Assembly (NCBI GenBank): GCA_934293375.1
Contig: CAKQYS010000004.1
Span: 124,001-188,000 of the forward strand
Length of the DNA: 64,000 bases
Reading direction: 5' to 3'
Source of the DNA: an uncultured Lachnospiraceae bacterium
GTDB taxonomy: Bacteria; Bacillota; Clostridia; Lachnospirales; Lachnospiraceae
In this document: positions 1 to 8,709 of the stretch, one piece after another
Layout: each line of letters begins with the position of its first letter
Position numbering within the stretch: position 1 is the first letter of the stretch
Program-made: the position numbers and the translations under genes
The notes under the pieces: generated by a model
The model's database searches: none
Seen by the model: only the letters and a program-made list of their open reading frames with translations
Told to the model about the DNA's origin: nothing

Positions 1-819
1 CTCCAAAAACATCGTAATATCTAACGGCATCAGATCAAGCTTCACCTTGCCTTTTTGAAATCTTGTATAGTCAAACAATTCATTGATCAAAACCTGCAGC
101 GTTCTTGCCTTTTGATAAGCCGTATCCGTATATTTTTGTCTTGTCGCATCATCATGATATTCATTTTGATGCAGAAGCTCCAGATAACCGATCACGGATG
201 TTAAAGGCGTCCGAAGATCATGTGCCACATTTGTGATCAGATCATTTTTTACCTTCTCTGCCTGCCGTTCACTTTCATAGCTCTCCTTCAATGCATATTT
301 CATCTCATTGATCGATTCTGCCAACGCAGACAGCTCACTGTCACCCCTCACGCTCAGAACCGTTTCAAAATCGCCATGCTCAATATGATAAATGGCCTCC
401 TGTATCTCACGGAAATATACAATGATCTGATTTGTGAATGCCACATAATAGGCAAGGAAAAATACTCCTGACAAAGCCAGAATAATCAATCCATCCAGCC
501 AGATATATGGTGTCATAAATCCAAAATGCCGGATCTTCACTGTAAACTTATAGGTCTTATCCCTGTCCTCAATATATTCATTCGGGTCGTATTGATTTTT
601 TTGACCAAAATTCTTTTCATTTGTGATCTGTGCTTCCTGATCGGTTCCTGTCTCACTGTTATTCTTTAACTGTTTATCATTGCGGATGGGATTCTGGAGC
701 TTATCTTCCATTTTTTCTTCCATCATGGCATAGCGGACTGCATAAATGCCTCCAAATATCACCACATCGGTAGCAATCGTCGCCAACAATGATAAAATCA
801 AGGCAACCAGGAGTTTCAT
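1..819 (-). CDS. VanS-like sensor histidine kinase (partial, C-terminus beyond window)
   Basis: I translated this from the raw sequence because the frame runs off the window start; 273 N-terminal residues are visible. It starts at ATG 819, 19 bases after the response regulator stop, so the two are co-transcribed. Membrane segments lie at about residues 3-25 and 107-128 around an extracytoplasmic loop rich in Asn, Gln and Glu. A HAMP-like linker follows, then a HisKA dimerisation helix with the phospho-acceptor motif NVAHDLRTPLTS, His200 being the acceptor. The stretch after it (SVIGYLELL) resembles VanS-type kinases. The ATPase domain is outside the window. The signal is unknown. Similarity to VanS does not imply glycopeptide resistance: no vanHAX-like gene is in the window. 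Confidence 0.93.
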   Translation of the reverse strand, partial: MKLLVALILSLLATIATDVVIFGGIYAVRYAMMEEKMEDKLQNPIRNDKQLKNNSETGTDQEAQITNEKNFGQKNQYDPNEYIEDRDKTYKFTVKIRHFGFMTPYIWLDGLIILALSGVFFLAYYVAFTNQIIVYFREIQEAIYHIEHGDFETVLSVRGDSELSALAESINEMKYALKESYESERQAEKVKNDLITNVAHDLRTPLTSVIGYLELLHQNEYHDDATRQKYTDTAYQKARTLQVLINELFDYTRFQKGKVKLDLMPLDITMFLE

Positions 820-838
820 TCTGATACTGTTGAATAAT

Positions 839-1534
839 TTAGCCTTCAAGCTTGTAGCCAACCCCCCATACTGTCTTGATCACCTTCGGCATCTTCGGTT
901 CATCCTCAATCTTTTCCCGGAGTCTCCGAATGTGAACCATCACTGTGTTATTTACCTCAAAACTCTCTTCTTTCCAGACCTTTGTAAATATATCCTCTGA
1001 GCTATATACCTTTCCGGGTGTCTTTGCCAGCAGCAGTAATATCGAAAACTCGATCGGCGTCAATGCGATCCTCTTGTCATTTTTTAACACTGTATGTTCT
1101 TCTTCATTAATGATCAGATCTGCCACAGCAATATCATTTTGCTTCTGTCCCGGCATAGAAATTGTCTCATACCGCTTCAGCTGTGATTTCACCCGTGCCA
1201 TCAATTCAAGCGGATTAAATGGCTTCGTCACATAGTCATCCGCACCTGTGCCAAACCCAATAATCTTATCCATATCCTGTGTTTTGGCGGACAGCATGAT
1301 GATCGGTATATTACTGGTAGCCCTGATCCGTCTGCATACTTCGAGGCCATCAATTCCCGGCATCATAATATCCAGAATGATCAGTCTGACCTCCGGATGC
1401 TGTCCCAGAATCTCCAGACATGCCTCCCCACTTTCAGCCTTCAACACTGAAAATCCATCATTTGTCAAATAAATATTAACCAGTTCAGCGATCTCTTTGT
1501 CATCATCCACTACCAAAATCGTATTCTTTTCCAT
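839..1534 (-). CDS. OmpR/PhoB-family response regulator, VanR-like
   Basis: The 231-residue protein has a receiver domain (about residues 5-120) with acidic pair Asp10-Asp11, phospho-acceptor Asp55 in LILDIMMPG, and the conserved Lys in VTKPF. It is followed by a winged-helix DNA-binding domain (about 130-231) ending in IKTVWGVGYKLEG, typical of this family. Length is normal. It is the first gene of a two-gene operon with the sensor kinase downstream. The ATG is preceded by a GGGAGG site. The promoter region carries an 11-bp-spaced direct repeat, consistent with autoregulation. Overall pattern is closest, by eye, to VanR-type regulators; targets cannot be deduced. Confidence 0.96.
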   Translation of the reverse strand: MEKNTILVVDDDKEIAELVNIYLTNDGFSVLKAESGEACLEILGQHPEVRLIILDIMMPGIDGLEVCRRIRATSNIPIIMLSAKTQDMDKIIGFGTGADDYVTKPFNPLELMARVKSQLKRYETISMPGQKQNDIAVADLIINEEEHTVLKNDKRIALTPIEFSILLLLAKTPGKVYSSEDIFTKVWKEESFEVNNTVMVHIRRLREKIEDEPKMPKVIKTVWGVGYKLEG

Positions 1535-1586
1535 ATCGAAAACCTCCCACCGTTCTCTATCCTAACCTACTCTGATTGTATCACAC

Positions 1587-1617
1587 ATTATACCGGCTGT
1601 CCTTACAAAGTTCTTAC
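1587..1617 (-). promoter_or_regulatory. Promoter of the two-component operon with response-regulator direct repeat
   Basis: On the minus strand a perfect TATAAT (1592-1587) is preceded 17 bp upstream by a poor -35 (AAGAAC, 1615-1610). Overlapping the -35 is a direct repeat of GTAAG (complement CTTAC at 1602-1606 and 1613-1617), copies 11 bp apart, one helical turn. This is the usual layout of an OmpR/PhoB-family activator site. Autoregulation is an inference. Confidence 0.6.
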
Positions 1618-1666
1618 GAAAGTTCATCCAAACTATTACAGGTATTACGCCTGCCTTAACATTTAC

Positions 1667-1696
1667 TTGCCTTTACCCTGTTGCTTATGGTAGAAT
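1667..1696 (+). promoter_or_regulatory. rnpB promoter
   Basis: TTGCCT (1667-1672), an 18-bp spacer and TAGAAT (1691-1696) lie just upstream of the predicted RNase P RNA 5' end at about 1703. Position and match to the vegetative consensus support it. Confidence 0.7.
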
Positions 1697-1702
1697 GTGT
1701 AA

Positions 1703-2049
1703 GAAGTTGGATAAATGATCGCGGCTGACCGCCTCTTTGGCTGTCAGGTGAGGAAAGTCCGGGCTTCATAGGGCAGGATGCCGGATAACGTCCGGTGGAG
1801 GCGACTCCCAGGCCAGTGCAACAGAAATATACCGCTATGCATCTGCATAGTAAGGGTGGAAAGGCGAGGTAAGAGCTCACCGCTAGACTGGTAACAGGCT
1901 AGGCTCTGTAAACCCCATCCGAAGCAAGACCATAAAAGGACGATCAGGCGGCCCGTCTGGTTCTTTGGTAGGTCGCTCGAGCTGTCTGGTAACAGGCAGC
2001 CTAGATAGATGATCATTCACGACATAACCCGGCTTACAGTCCGGCTTCA
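1703..2049 (+). ncRNA. rnpB: RNase P RNA (M1 RNA), bacterial type
   Basis: This is the catalytic RNA that removes 5' leaders from pre-tRNA. Conserved blocks are visible: GAGGAAAGTCCGGGC near 1750 (CR-I), GGTAAGAGCTCACCG near 1870, CAAGACC near 1925, and ACATAACCCGGCTTAC near the 3' end (CR-V). The ends are set by P1, where AAGTTGGA (1704-1711) pairs with TCCGGCTT (2040-2047). Length about 347 nt suits the bacterial RNA. It has its own promoter and terminator. Open reading frames on the opposite strand here are artefacts. Confidence 0.96.
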
Positions 2050-2055
2050 TTAAAA

Positions 2056-2090
2056 GAAAAAGCAGGTCACACTGACCTGCTTTTTCTTCT
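2056..2090 (+). terminator. Bidirectional terminator between rnpB and the nucleoside kinase gene
   Basis: The perfect stem AGCAGGTCA/TGACCTGCT (2061-2069 with 2073-2081, 3-nt loop) is flanked by A-rich sequence on one side and TTTTTCTTCT on the other, so it works as an intrinsic terminator on both strands between convergent genes. Confidence 0.85.
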
Positions 2091-2101
2091 TCCGGATTCT
2101 T

Positions 2102-3769
2102 TTATACATTGAAACAGCTTCCACCGATAAACTCTCTAAGAATTGAATTATTCGGTATTCTTTCACTACTGACACCCAGAAAATAATCCAAAAACTTAAG
2201 CAGCCGCTTCGCTTCCTGATATTCCGGAGCATCCTTTGGAATCGCAAACAACAGCGGCTCTGCATACTGCTTTAATACACTCAGTTCATATATCAATGCT
2301 GAATTGAACATAGCATCCGCATGCTCCTGATACGGGAAGATATTCTGCTCTTCACCGCGTCTTACCGAATTCCACATCGCAATCGTCGCCTGCGCCGTAT
2401 TCCCCCGCGTTCTGGCATCTCTTATGATACGCCGGATCAATCGTCCATCCGTTGTCGCAATCCGGTTGTGCTCATCGACATTTAACTGTGTCAGCGCACT
2501 GATATAGATTCTGAAAATACTGTCATCCGGAAGACTGGTTGACAGTTTTGGATTGAGACCGTGTATCCCCTCTATCACAAGTACATCGCTGGCACCGATC
2601 TGCAATGTATTTCCTTTGTATTCACGCTTTCCCAATTGGAAGTTAAATGTTGGAAGCTGTACTTCGTCTCCCGCCAGAAGTCCCAGCATATCCCGATTGA
2701 ACTCTGCAACATCCAACGCCTCTAAACACTCAAAATCATACTTGCCATCCGCATCTCTTGGCGTATGCTCACGATCCACAAAATAGTTATCCATGGCGAT
2801 CGGATGCGGCTTTCTACCCTGTGCTCTTAACTGAATACTCAATCTATGGGAAAAACTAGTCTTGCCCGAAGAGCTTGGTCCGGCTATCAGCACAATCCGC
2901 TTATCTTCTTTTGCAATCCGTTCTGCGATATCTGCAATACATTTCTCCTGCAGGGCTTCCTGTACCAACATAAGATCACCCATACCACCGGTTGCGATCA
3001 CATCATTCAACGCCCCTACAGTATCTACATCCAGCTTCTTTCCCCAGTCATCTGCCTGCTTTAACACATCAAACAGCTTGTGCTGTGGTGCAAATTCCGG
3101 TACTACATCCGGATCTGCTACCGTCGGCATTTGGAGTACAAATCCATCTCCATACGGATACAGCTTAAAATGCCGGATATATCCTGTAGACGGCACCATA
3201 TACCCATAGAAATAATCTTCATACTCGCCTATACTGTAAATATTTGCCTGTGACACACGGCGGTAGCGGAACAATCTCTCCTTATCATGCATACCCTGTG
3301 CCTTAAAATGGGCAATCACCTGATCCGTTGCCAGCGTCTGCTTTCTGATCGGCATATCTGCATCCACAATCTCTGACATACGCTTCGAGATCTGATCAAG
3401 CAGCACAGCATCCACTGCACGATCGCAATCCGCAATTTCACAATAATATCCCTTACTGATCGAATACATAACACGAACCGTACTGTAATGTCCTGTCCCC
3501 ACAATATCATTCACCGCTTTTAACATGATCAGTGTGGCACTTCTTCGATATGTTTCATTTCCGATCTTGTCTCGCAATGATACAAACTGAATCACAGCAT
3601 CCCGGTTTACCGTCTTATACAATTCACAGAGTCTGTGATCTATGTATGCCAATACAATCTGATCCTTATGGTCCCCACCATATTGGGTAACCAGCTCCAT
3701 CAGGCTGATTCCCGGATTTTCCTTTATCTGTTTTCCTGCAACCTCCAATGTCAACTGCTCCATTCTCAT
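2102..3769 (-). CDS. Nucleoside kinase (uridine kinase-like) with N-terminal TGS/ThrRS-like region
   Basis: The 555-residue protein has two parts. About residues 1-270 resemble the TGS and editing-like regions of threonyl-tRNA synthetases. About 285-490 form a P-loop kinase domain of uridine kinase/phosphoribulokinase type, with Walker A GPSSSGKTSFSHRL, a DNYF motif and VIEGIHGLNP. The likely reaction is phosphorylation of a nucleoside; the substrate cannot be read from sequence. Its ATG overlaps the stop of trmK in an ATGA arrangement, indicating translational coupling. It ends at a bidirectional terminator. This domain combination is common in clostridia. Confidence 0.88.
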   Translation of the reverse strand: MRMEQLTLEVAGKQIKENPGISLMELVTQYGGDHKDQIVLAYIDHRLCELYKTVNRDAVIQFVSLRDKIGNETYRRSATLIMLKAVNDIVGTGHYSTVRVMYSISKGYYCEIADCDRAVDAVLLDQISKRMSEIVDADMPIRKQTLATDQVIAHFKAQGMHDKERLFRYRRVSQANIYSIGEYEDYFYGYMVPSTGYIRHFKLYPYGDGFVLQMPTVADPDVVPEFAPQHKLFDVLKQADDWGKKLDVDTVGALNDVIATGGMGDLMLVQEALQEKCIADIAERIAKEDKRIVLIAGPSSSGKTSFSHRLSIQLRAQGRKPHPIAMDNYFVDREHTPRDADGKYDFECLEALDVAEFNRDMLGLLAGDEVQLPTFNFQLGKREYKGNTLQIGASDVLVIEGIHGLNPKLSTSLPDDSIFRIYISALTQLNVDEHNRIATTDGRLIRRIIRDARTRGNTAQATIAMWNSVRRGEEQNIFPYQEHADAMFNSALIYELSVLKQYAEPLLFAIPKDAPEYQEAKRLLKFLDYFLGVSSERIPNNSILREFIGGSCFNV

Positions 3770-4479
3770 ACCTCCCTATAGTATGCCAAAGCCTGTGCAT
3801 TCATTTGTATCTGCTCCTGTAATTGCTTCAGCCTTTCCTGTATTCTGTCACTGTCTGCACCGCCTGCTGTCTGCAGACTGTCTTGCAGACAATTTAATGT
3901 ATGTTGTTCCTTTCGCAGGTATTCCAGAAGCCCCGCATCCTGACACATTAACAAATGTTTTCCATATCTGTACCATACCGGCTCCCACGAAACCGCCGGC
4001 TGATCTTTCAGCCTGACACACTGCATCGCAAAATATGGTTTCCCCTTATCCCAGATCATAGCCTCATTCATGATCTCAAAGGCATGATCTCTGACATATC
4101 GTCTGACTTCTTCGATTTCTGACTGTGGCTGCAACACCATGTATGACAGACTGTCCACCACATCTTGTCCCCTTAAAAGAATATCGCGGATCAATAATCC
4201 CCCCATGCCGGCAATCACAACAGCATCCACTTCTCCCGTCCTAAGCCTGTCCAATCCATCAGACAAACGAAGTTCGATCATTGTCTCAAGACCCGCTCTT
4301 CGTACATTGGCATCGGCTATTTCCAAAGGGCCCTTGCGCACATCCATCGCTATCACACGCCGGCACGCATTATTCTGGCACAAATCAATTGCCACATATG
4401 CGTGATCACATCCTATATCTGCCACCGACATACCATGCGGCACAAAATCCGCAACACATCGCATTCTGGGTGTCAACAT
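3766..4479 (-). CDS. trmK: tRNA (adenine(22)-N1)-methyltransferase TrmK
   Basis: The 237-residue Rossmann methyltransferase has the SAM-binding motif DIGCDHAY near residues 21-28 and VIAGMGG as motif IV, both characteristic of the TrmK family, followed by a helical C-terminal part. The family methylates N1 of A22 in tRNA D-loops using SAM. It lies directly downstream of rpoD, as is usual in Firmicutes, and overlaps the nucleoside kinase start. The start at 4479 has GGAGTG upstream. Confidence 0.92.
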   Translation of the reverse strand: MLTPRMRCVADFVPHGMSVADIGCDHAYVAIDLCQNNACRRVIAMDVRKGPLEIADANVRRAGLETMIELRLSDGLDRLRTGEVDAVVIAGMGGLLIRDILLRGQDVVDSLSYMVLQPQSEIEEVRRYVRDHAFEIMNEAMIWDKGKPYFAMQCVRLKDQPAVSWEPVWYRYGKHLLMCQDAGLLEYLRKEQHTLNCLQDSLQTAGGADSDRIQERLKQLQEQIQMNAQALAYYREV

Positions 4480-4490
4480 ATTCTACACTC

Positions 4491-5654
4491 CTACTCCAGA
4501 TATTCTTTCAGTTTACGACTTCTGCTTGGATGGCGCAGCTTTCGTAGTGCCTTTGCTTCAATCTGACGAATACGTTCCCTGGTCACATTGAATTCTTTTC
4601 CAACTTCCTCTAAGGTCCTGGCTCTTCCGTCCATCAGACCAAAACGCAGTCTTAATACCTTCTGCTCACGCTCCGTCAGCGTACCAAGCACCTCTTCCAG
4701 CTGCTCATGCAGCATCGTAAATGCAGCTGCATCTGCCGGAACCGGCACATTATCATCCTGAATAAAGTCTCCCAAATGGCTGTCTTCCTCTTCACCGATC
4801 GGAGTCTCTAACGAAACCGGCTCCTGCGAGATCTTTAAGATCTCTCTTACACGCTCCTCTGAGATATCCATTTCCTTTGCGATCTCCTCCGGCAACGGCT
4901 CTCTTCCAAGCTCCTGCAGAAGCTGTCTGGACACACGGATCAGCTTATTGATCGTCTCCACCATATGCACCGGAATCCGGATCGTTCTGGCCTGATCCGC
5001 AATCGCTCTCGTAATTGCCTGACGGATCCACCATGTAGCATAAGTTGAAAACTTATATCCCTTACGATAATCAAACTTTTCAACCGCCTTGATCAATCCC
5101 AGATTTCCTTCCTGAATCAGATCCAGAAACAGCATTCCACGTCCTACATAACGCTTGGCGATACTGACAACCAGACGGAGGTTTGCTTCTGCCAGCTTCT
5201 TCTTTGCTTCTTCGTCGCCTTCCTCCATGCGCTTTGCCAGTTCGATTTCCTCTTCTGCCGTCAGCAGTGGCACCTTACCAATCTCCTTCAGATACATTCT
5301 GACAGGATCTTCTATGCTGACACCATCCGGAACTGTCAGATCCAGTTCAATCTCTTCTTCTGCTTCCGCAGACAGATCCAGATCATCCGGTTCCTCATCT
5401 GCATCCTCGGAAATTGTCAGGATGTCTACACCTTTATCCTCAAAAAACTGAAAAATCTGCTCCATTCTCTCTCTGGTCAGATCAATTTCCTTGACATTCA
5501 TGAAATAGTCAATAAATTCGCGATCTTCTATTACATTTTTCTTTTTTCTGGCCATTTCCAGCAGCTCATTTAACTTCGCCTCAAATAACGCATCCTGCTC
5601 CTCTGCTGTCAACACCTTTGTTTCTTCATTTGTTGCTTCTGTCTTCTTTGCCAT
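4491..5654 (-). CDS. rpoD: Primary sigma factor RpoD (SigA)
   Basis: The protein is the housekeeping sigma factor. I start it at ATG 5654 (387 residues), where GGAAGGAAG precedes the start; the longer frame to 5693 adds 13 unconserved residues. Region 1.2 begins near [11 protein letters not shown], region 2 carries [21 protein letters not shown] and the -10-binding segment [15 protein letters not shown], and region 4.2 carries the helix-turn-helix ending [18 protein letters not shown]. The N-terminal region 1.1 is acidic and short. It sits between dnaG and trmK, the classical macromolecular-synthesis order. Confidence 0.98.
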   Translation of the reverse strand: MAKKTEATNEETKVLTAEEQDALFEAKLNELLEMARKKKNVIEDREFIDYFMNVKEIDLTRERMEQIFQFFEDKGVDILTISEDADEEPDDLDLSAEAEEEIELDLTVPDGVSIEDPVRMYLKEIGKVPLLTAEEEIELAKRMEEGDEEAKKKLAEANLRLVVSIAKRYVGRGMLFLDLIQEGNLGLIKAVEKFDYRKGYKFSTYATWWIRQAITRAIADQARTIRIPVHMVETINKLIRVSRQLLQELGREPLPEEIAKEMDISEERVREILKISQEPVSLETPIGEEEDSHLGDFIQDDNVPVPADAAAFTMLHEQLEEVLGTLTEREQKVLRLRFGLMDGRARTLEEVGKEFNVTRERIRQIEAKALRKLRHPSRSRKLKEYLE

Positions 5655-5713
5655 TTTTTTCTTCCTTCCATAAATTAAATGTATTGTATCCATATTATCA
5701 GGTATTTATACTG

Positions 5714-7480
5714 CTATGGCATATGCCATGCTGCAATCCTGTTTTTTTCCTGCGACAGCTCCTGCCATTTGCTCATATCATCAGAAATCTGTAATGCATG
5801 ATCGATAGCATCATTTTTTACCTTTTTGACAAGCTCCGTCAATGCTTTCTTTTCTTCTGCATCATCCACCTCAAACCGAAGTGTTGTCTGAAATATATCT
5901 GCAGCCTGTCTCTGGATCTCCAGATCCGGGAACTGATTCAGAATCGATGCGGGCATGACCGTTTCTGTATTTTCATACTGTTTGTAAATCGCAGCCGCTA
6001 CCTCTGCATATACCGGCTCATAAAAATCCTCTGCCCGGATCACATCCCGAAGCTTCCCGATCAGTTCCGGCTGATTTACAAAATATGTTAATAATAGTTT
6101 CTGAGGCTGTTGCTTGGCATCTTCTTTCCGTCTCTGTTCCATCTGTCGCCTCTCGAGCGGCGGCGGTGTGCTTGTCTCCTCCTGCATTGCCTGATATCCG
6201 ATCGCATTTACCCTGTTCCGCAAATGATCACGATCTACCTGATACACCTTAGATGCATGCTCAATGTAATTATCCCGTTCCAACGGATCTTCAATTGTCA
6301 CCAGGATATCAACCATATCCTGCACAAATGCTGTCTTTTCTCCGGGATCATCTAACCTATATGCAGCTGCAGCCTGTTCTAGCAGAAACGAAATGCCATC
6401 AGTCGCATTCTGAATTCTCTCAGCAAATGCCTCTGCACCAAGGTTCTGAATAAACTCATCCGGATCCTTATGTGGTGTCATCCGGATCACACGGGCAGCA
6501 TATCCATATCTTCTCAATATATTGATGGCTTTCAATGTTGCCTTCACACCTGCACCATCACTATCATACGCCAGATACACCTTGTCTGTATAACGCTTCA
6601 GAAGCTGTGCCTGTTCCGGTGTAAATGCCGTTCCCAAGGATGCGACAGCAGTATCAAAGCCCGCCTGATGCATAGAGATCACATCCATATAACCTTCGCA
6701 AAGAATTATTCCTTTCTTTTTGGCATTTTTCTTAGCAATATACAGACCATATAGGTTATTTCGTTTCTTAAACACCGGAGAATCATTTGAATTGAGATAT
6801 TTCCGGTCACCACTACCCATAATACGGCCACCAAATCCGATCACATGGCTATTAGCATCCAAAATCGGATACATTACACGATTCCAGAACTTATCATGCG
6901 GACCTCTCGACTCATCAAAATCTGCCAGCTGGGAATCCTTGATCATCTGATCCGAATACCCCTTATGGTGCAGATACTGATATAAATCATCTCGTTTCAC
7001 ATCTGAAAATCCCAATGCAAACTTCTGGATGGTTTCAGCCGTAATCCCTCTTTTCGTCAGATATTGAAGCCCAGGTTCCCCATTCTTCTGCTTCAACATG
7101 TAATGATAATATGTTGCGGCATCTTTATTGATATCCAGCAGCAGACTCTTATAATCCGCAGCCCGCTTCTCTTCTTTTGACATTTCCCTCTGTGGCAATG
7201 CGATCTGTGCACGGTCTGCTAATGTCTTTAATGCCTCCTGAAAGGTCTGATTCTCATATTTCATCACGAAACTGATTACATTTCCACCCTCACCGCATCC
7301 AAAGCATTTATAGATCTGCTTACTCCGGCTTACATGAAATGAAGGTGTCTTTTCCTGATGAAAAGGACAGCATGCAGTATAACTGGCTCCCTGCTGCTTC
7401 AATCCGACATAACTTCCGATCACATCCACAATATCATTGCGGCTTCTGACCTCTTCAATTATCTCATCACTGTAATACAC
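5714..7480 (-). CDS. dnaG: DNA primase DnaG
   Basis: The 588-residue primase makes RNA primers for replication. It has an N-terminal zinc-binding domain (CCPFHQEKTPSF, then CFGCGEGG near residues 60-67), a TOPRIM core with EGYMD and AYDSDGAG near 250-310, and a C-terminal helicase-binding region. The start codon is GTG at 7480, with AGGAGG upstream. It lies 12 bases after dgt and just before rpoD. Length is normal. Confidence 0.98.
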   Translation of the reverse strand: MYYSDEIIEEVRSRNDIVDVIGSYVGLKQQGASYTACCPFHQEKTPSFHVSRSKQIYKCFGCGEGGNVISFVMKYENQTFQEALKTLADRAQIALPQREMSKEEKRAADYKSLLLDINKDAATYYHYMLKQKNGEPGLQYLTKRGITAETIQKFALGFSDVKRDDLYQYLHHKGYSDQMIKDSQLADFDESRGPHDKFWNRVMYPILDANSHVIGFGGRIMGSGDRKYLNSNDSPVFKKRNNLYGLYIAKKNAKKKGIILCEGYMDVISMHQAGFDTAVASLGTAFTPEQAQLLKRYTDKVYLAYDSDGAGVKATLKAINILRRYGYAARVIRMTPHKDPDEFIQNLGAEAFAERIQNATDGISFLLEQAAAAYRLDDPGEKTAFVQDMVDILVTIEDPLERDNYIEHASKVYQVDRDHLRNRVNAIGYQAMQEETSTPPPLERRQMEQRRKEDAKQQPQKLLLTYFVNQPELIGKLRDVIRAEDFYEPVYAEVAAAIYKQYENTETVMPASILNQFPDLEIQRQAADIFQTTLRFEVDDAEEKKALTELVKKVKNDAIDHALQISDDMSKWQELSQEKNRIAAWHMP

Positions 7481-7492
7481 TTCGTATTCCTC

Positions 7493-8503
7493 CTATGACA
7501 TTTTCCCCCATGCCTTGGGTTCAAATAAATTTCGGAATGTTGCAATCGCATATGTATCTGTCATTCCCGCAATATAATCACACACAATCACCTCAGGATC
7601 TTCACCATCTACAATCATCTTCTGATATTCCGCTGGCAATGCATCTACATTCTGCATATAGTAATAAAATAACTCCTGAATCATTTTCTCTGCCTTCGTC
7701 TCTTCAGACTTCGCAGCTGATCCAACATATACATGACGAAACATGAACCCACGAATTCCCTGCATCGCTTCAAATACTGTTGGCGAAGCAATAATATCGG
7801 CTTTATCCCTGCTGTTTGCCACAATATCCCTTATCATTGTGTTAAGGCGGCTCTTGGTTGTAGTTCCCAATACACCGGTATACTCTTCCGGGATCTCTTC
7901 TTCTCTTAGAATACCGCCCCGGATCGCATCATCTATATCATGATTGATATACGCAATCTTATCCGAAAGCCTGACAATCTTTCCCTCAAGTGTATGTGGT
8001 ATCGTACTCGTCTTATGATTCAAGATGCCATCAAGCACTTCATAGGTCAGATTCAATCCTGTTCCCTTCTTCTCAAGCACTTCCACCACACGAATACTCT
8101 GTTCGTTATGTGCAAATCCCTTTGTACAAAGACGGTTCAAAGTTCTTTCACCTGCATGTCCAAATGGTGTATGTCCCAGATCATGTCCATATGCAATCGC
8201 CTCTGTCAGATCTTCATTTAATTTCAATGTTCTGGCAATCGTTCTGGCGATCTGCGAAACTTCAAGCGTATGCGTCATTCGTGTTCGATAATGATCACCT
8301 TCCGGAGATAAAAACACCTGCGTCTTCTGCTTTAATCTCCGAAATGCCTTTGAATGCAGTATACGATCCCTATCCCTCTGATATACTGTACGCATATCAC
8401 ATTCTTCCTCTTCAAACCGGCGTCCCTTTGATGCATCACTAAACGCAGCCCATGGTGCAAATCTCATATGTTCCTGTTGTTCCAATTCTTCCCGAATCGT
8501 CAT
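7493..8503 (-). CDS. dgt: Deoxyguanosine triphosphate triphosphohydrolase-like protein
   Basis: The 336-residue HD-domain enzyme hydrolyses dNTPs to nucleoside and triphosphate in this family. Metal-binding residues are visible: His in SRMTHTLEVSQIAR-type sequence (here RTRMTHTLEVSQ), HDLGHTPFGHAGE near 105-120, and the later Asp in IDDAIRGG. The N-terminal RTVYQRDRDRILHSKAFRRL is a family signature. It is the first gene of the dgt-dnaG-rpoD-trmK-kinase run. The ribosome site (AAGGCGG) is weak. Confidence 0.93.
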   Translation of the reverse strand: MTIREELEQQEHMRFAPWAAFSDASKGRRFEEEECDMRTVYQRDRDRILHSKAFRRLKQKTQVFLSPEGDHYRTRMTHTLEVSQIARTIARTLKLNEDLTEAIAYGHDLGHTPFGHAGERTLNRLCTKGFAHNEQSIRVVEVLEKKGTGLNLTYEVLDGILNHKTSTIPHTLEGKIVRLSDKIAYINHDIDDAIRGGILREEEIPEEYTGVLGTTTKSRLNTMIRDIVANSRDKADIIASPTVFEAMQGIRGFMFRHVYVGSAAKSEETKAEKMIQELFYYYMQNVDALPAEYQKMIVDGEDPEVIVCDYIAGMTDTYAIATFRNLFEPKAWGKMS

Positions 8504-8673
8504 CCTGCCACATCCGCCTTTCTTTTTAGACCCTATTTTCTTTATTCTCTCTCATTTCGCTTTTTCCTCTTTTCATTTTTATTGTTTTCAATTTATCATC
8601 CCGCCTTCGACTTGATGTTGGTATCATATTATGCTTACTTTTGCGATCACAGCCTCTGCATGGTGCACAAAAA

Positions 8674-8700
8674 AAGCACGGACTATACCGTGCTTTTCTT
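8674..8700 (-). terminator. Terminator after the foldase-like lipoprotein gene
   Basis: Stem AAGCACGG (8674-8681) pairs with CCGTGCTT (8688-8695); on the minus strand it is followed by a run of T (complement of the A-run at 8668-8675). Confidence 0.8.
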
Positions 8701-8709
8701 CCATATCTG

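Noticed and set aside
1..1534. Glycopeptide resistance locus
   Set aside because: Only the regulatory pair resembles VanRS; no vanH, vanA-type ligase or vanX is visible.
1656..2016. Minus-strand frames over 1656-1880 and 1744-2016
   Set aside because: They are antisense to the structured RNase P RNA and have no ribosome site.
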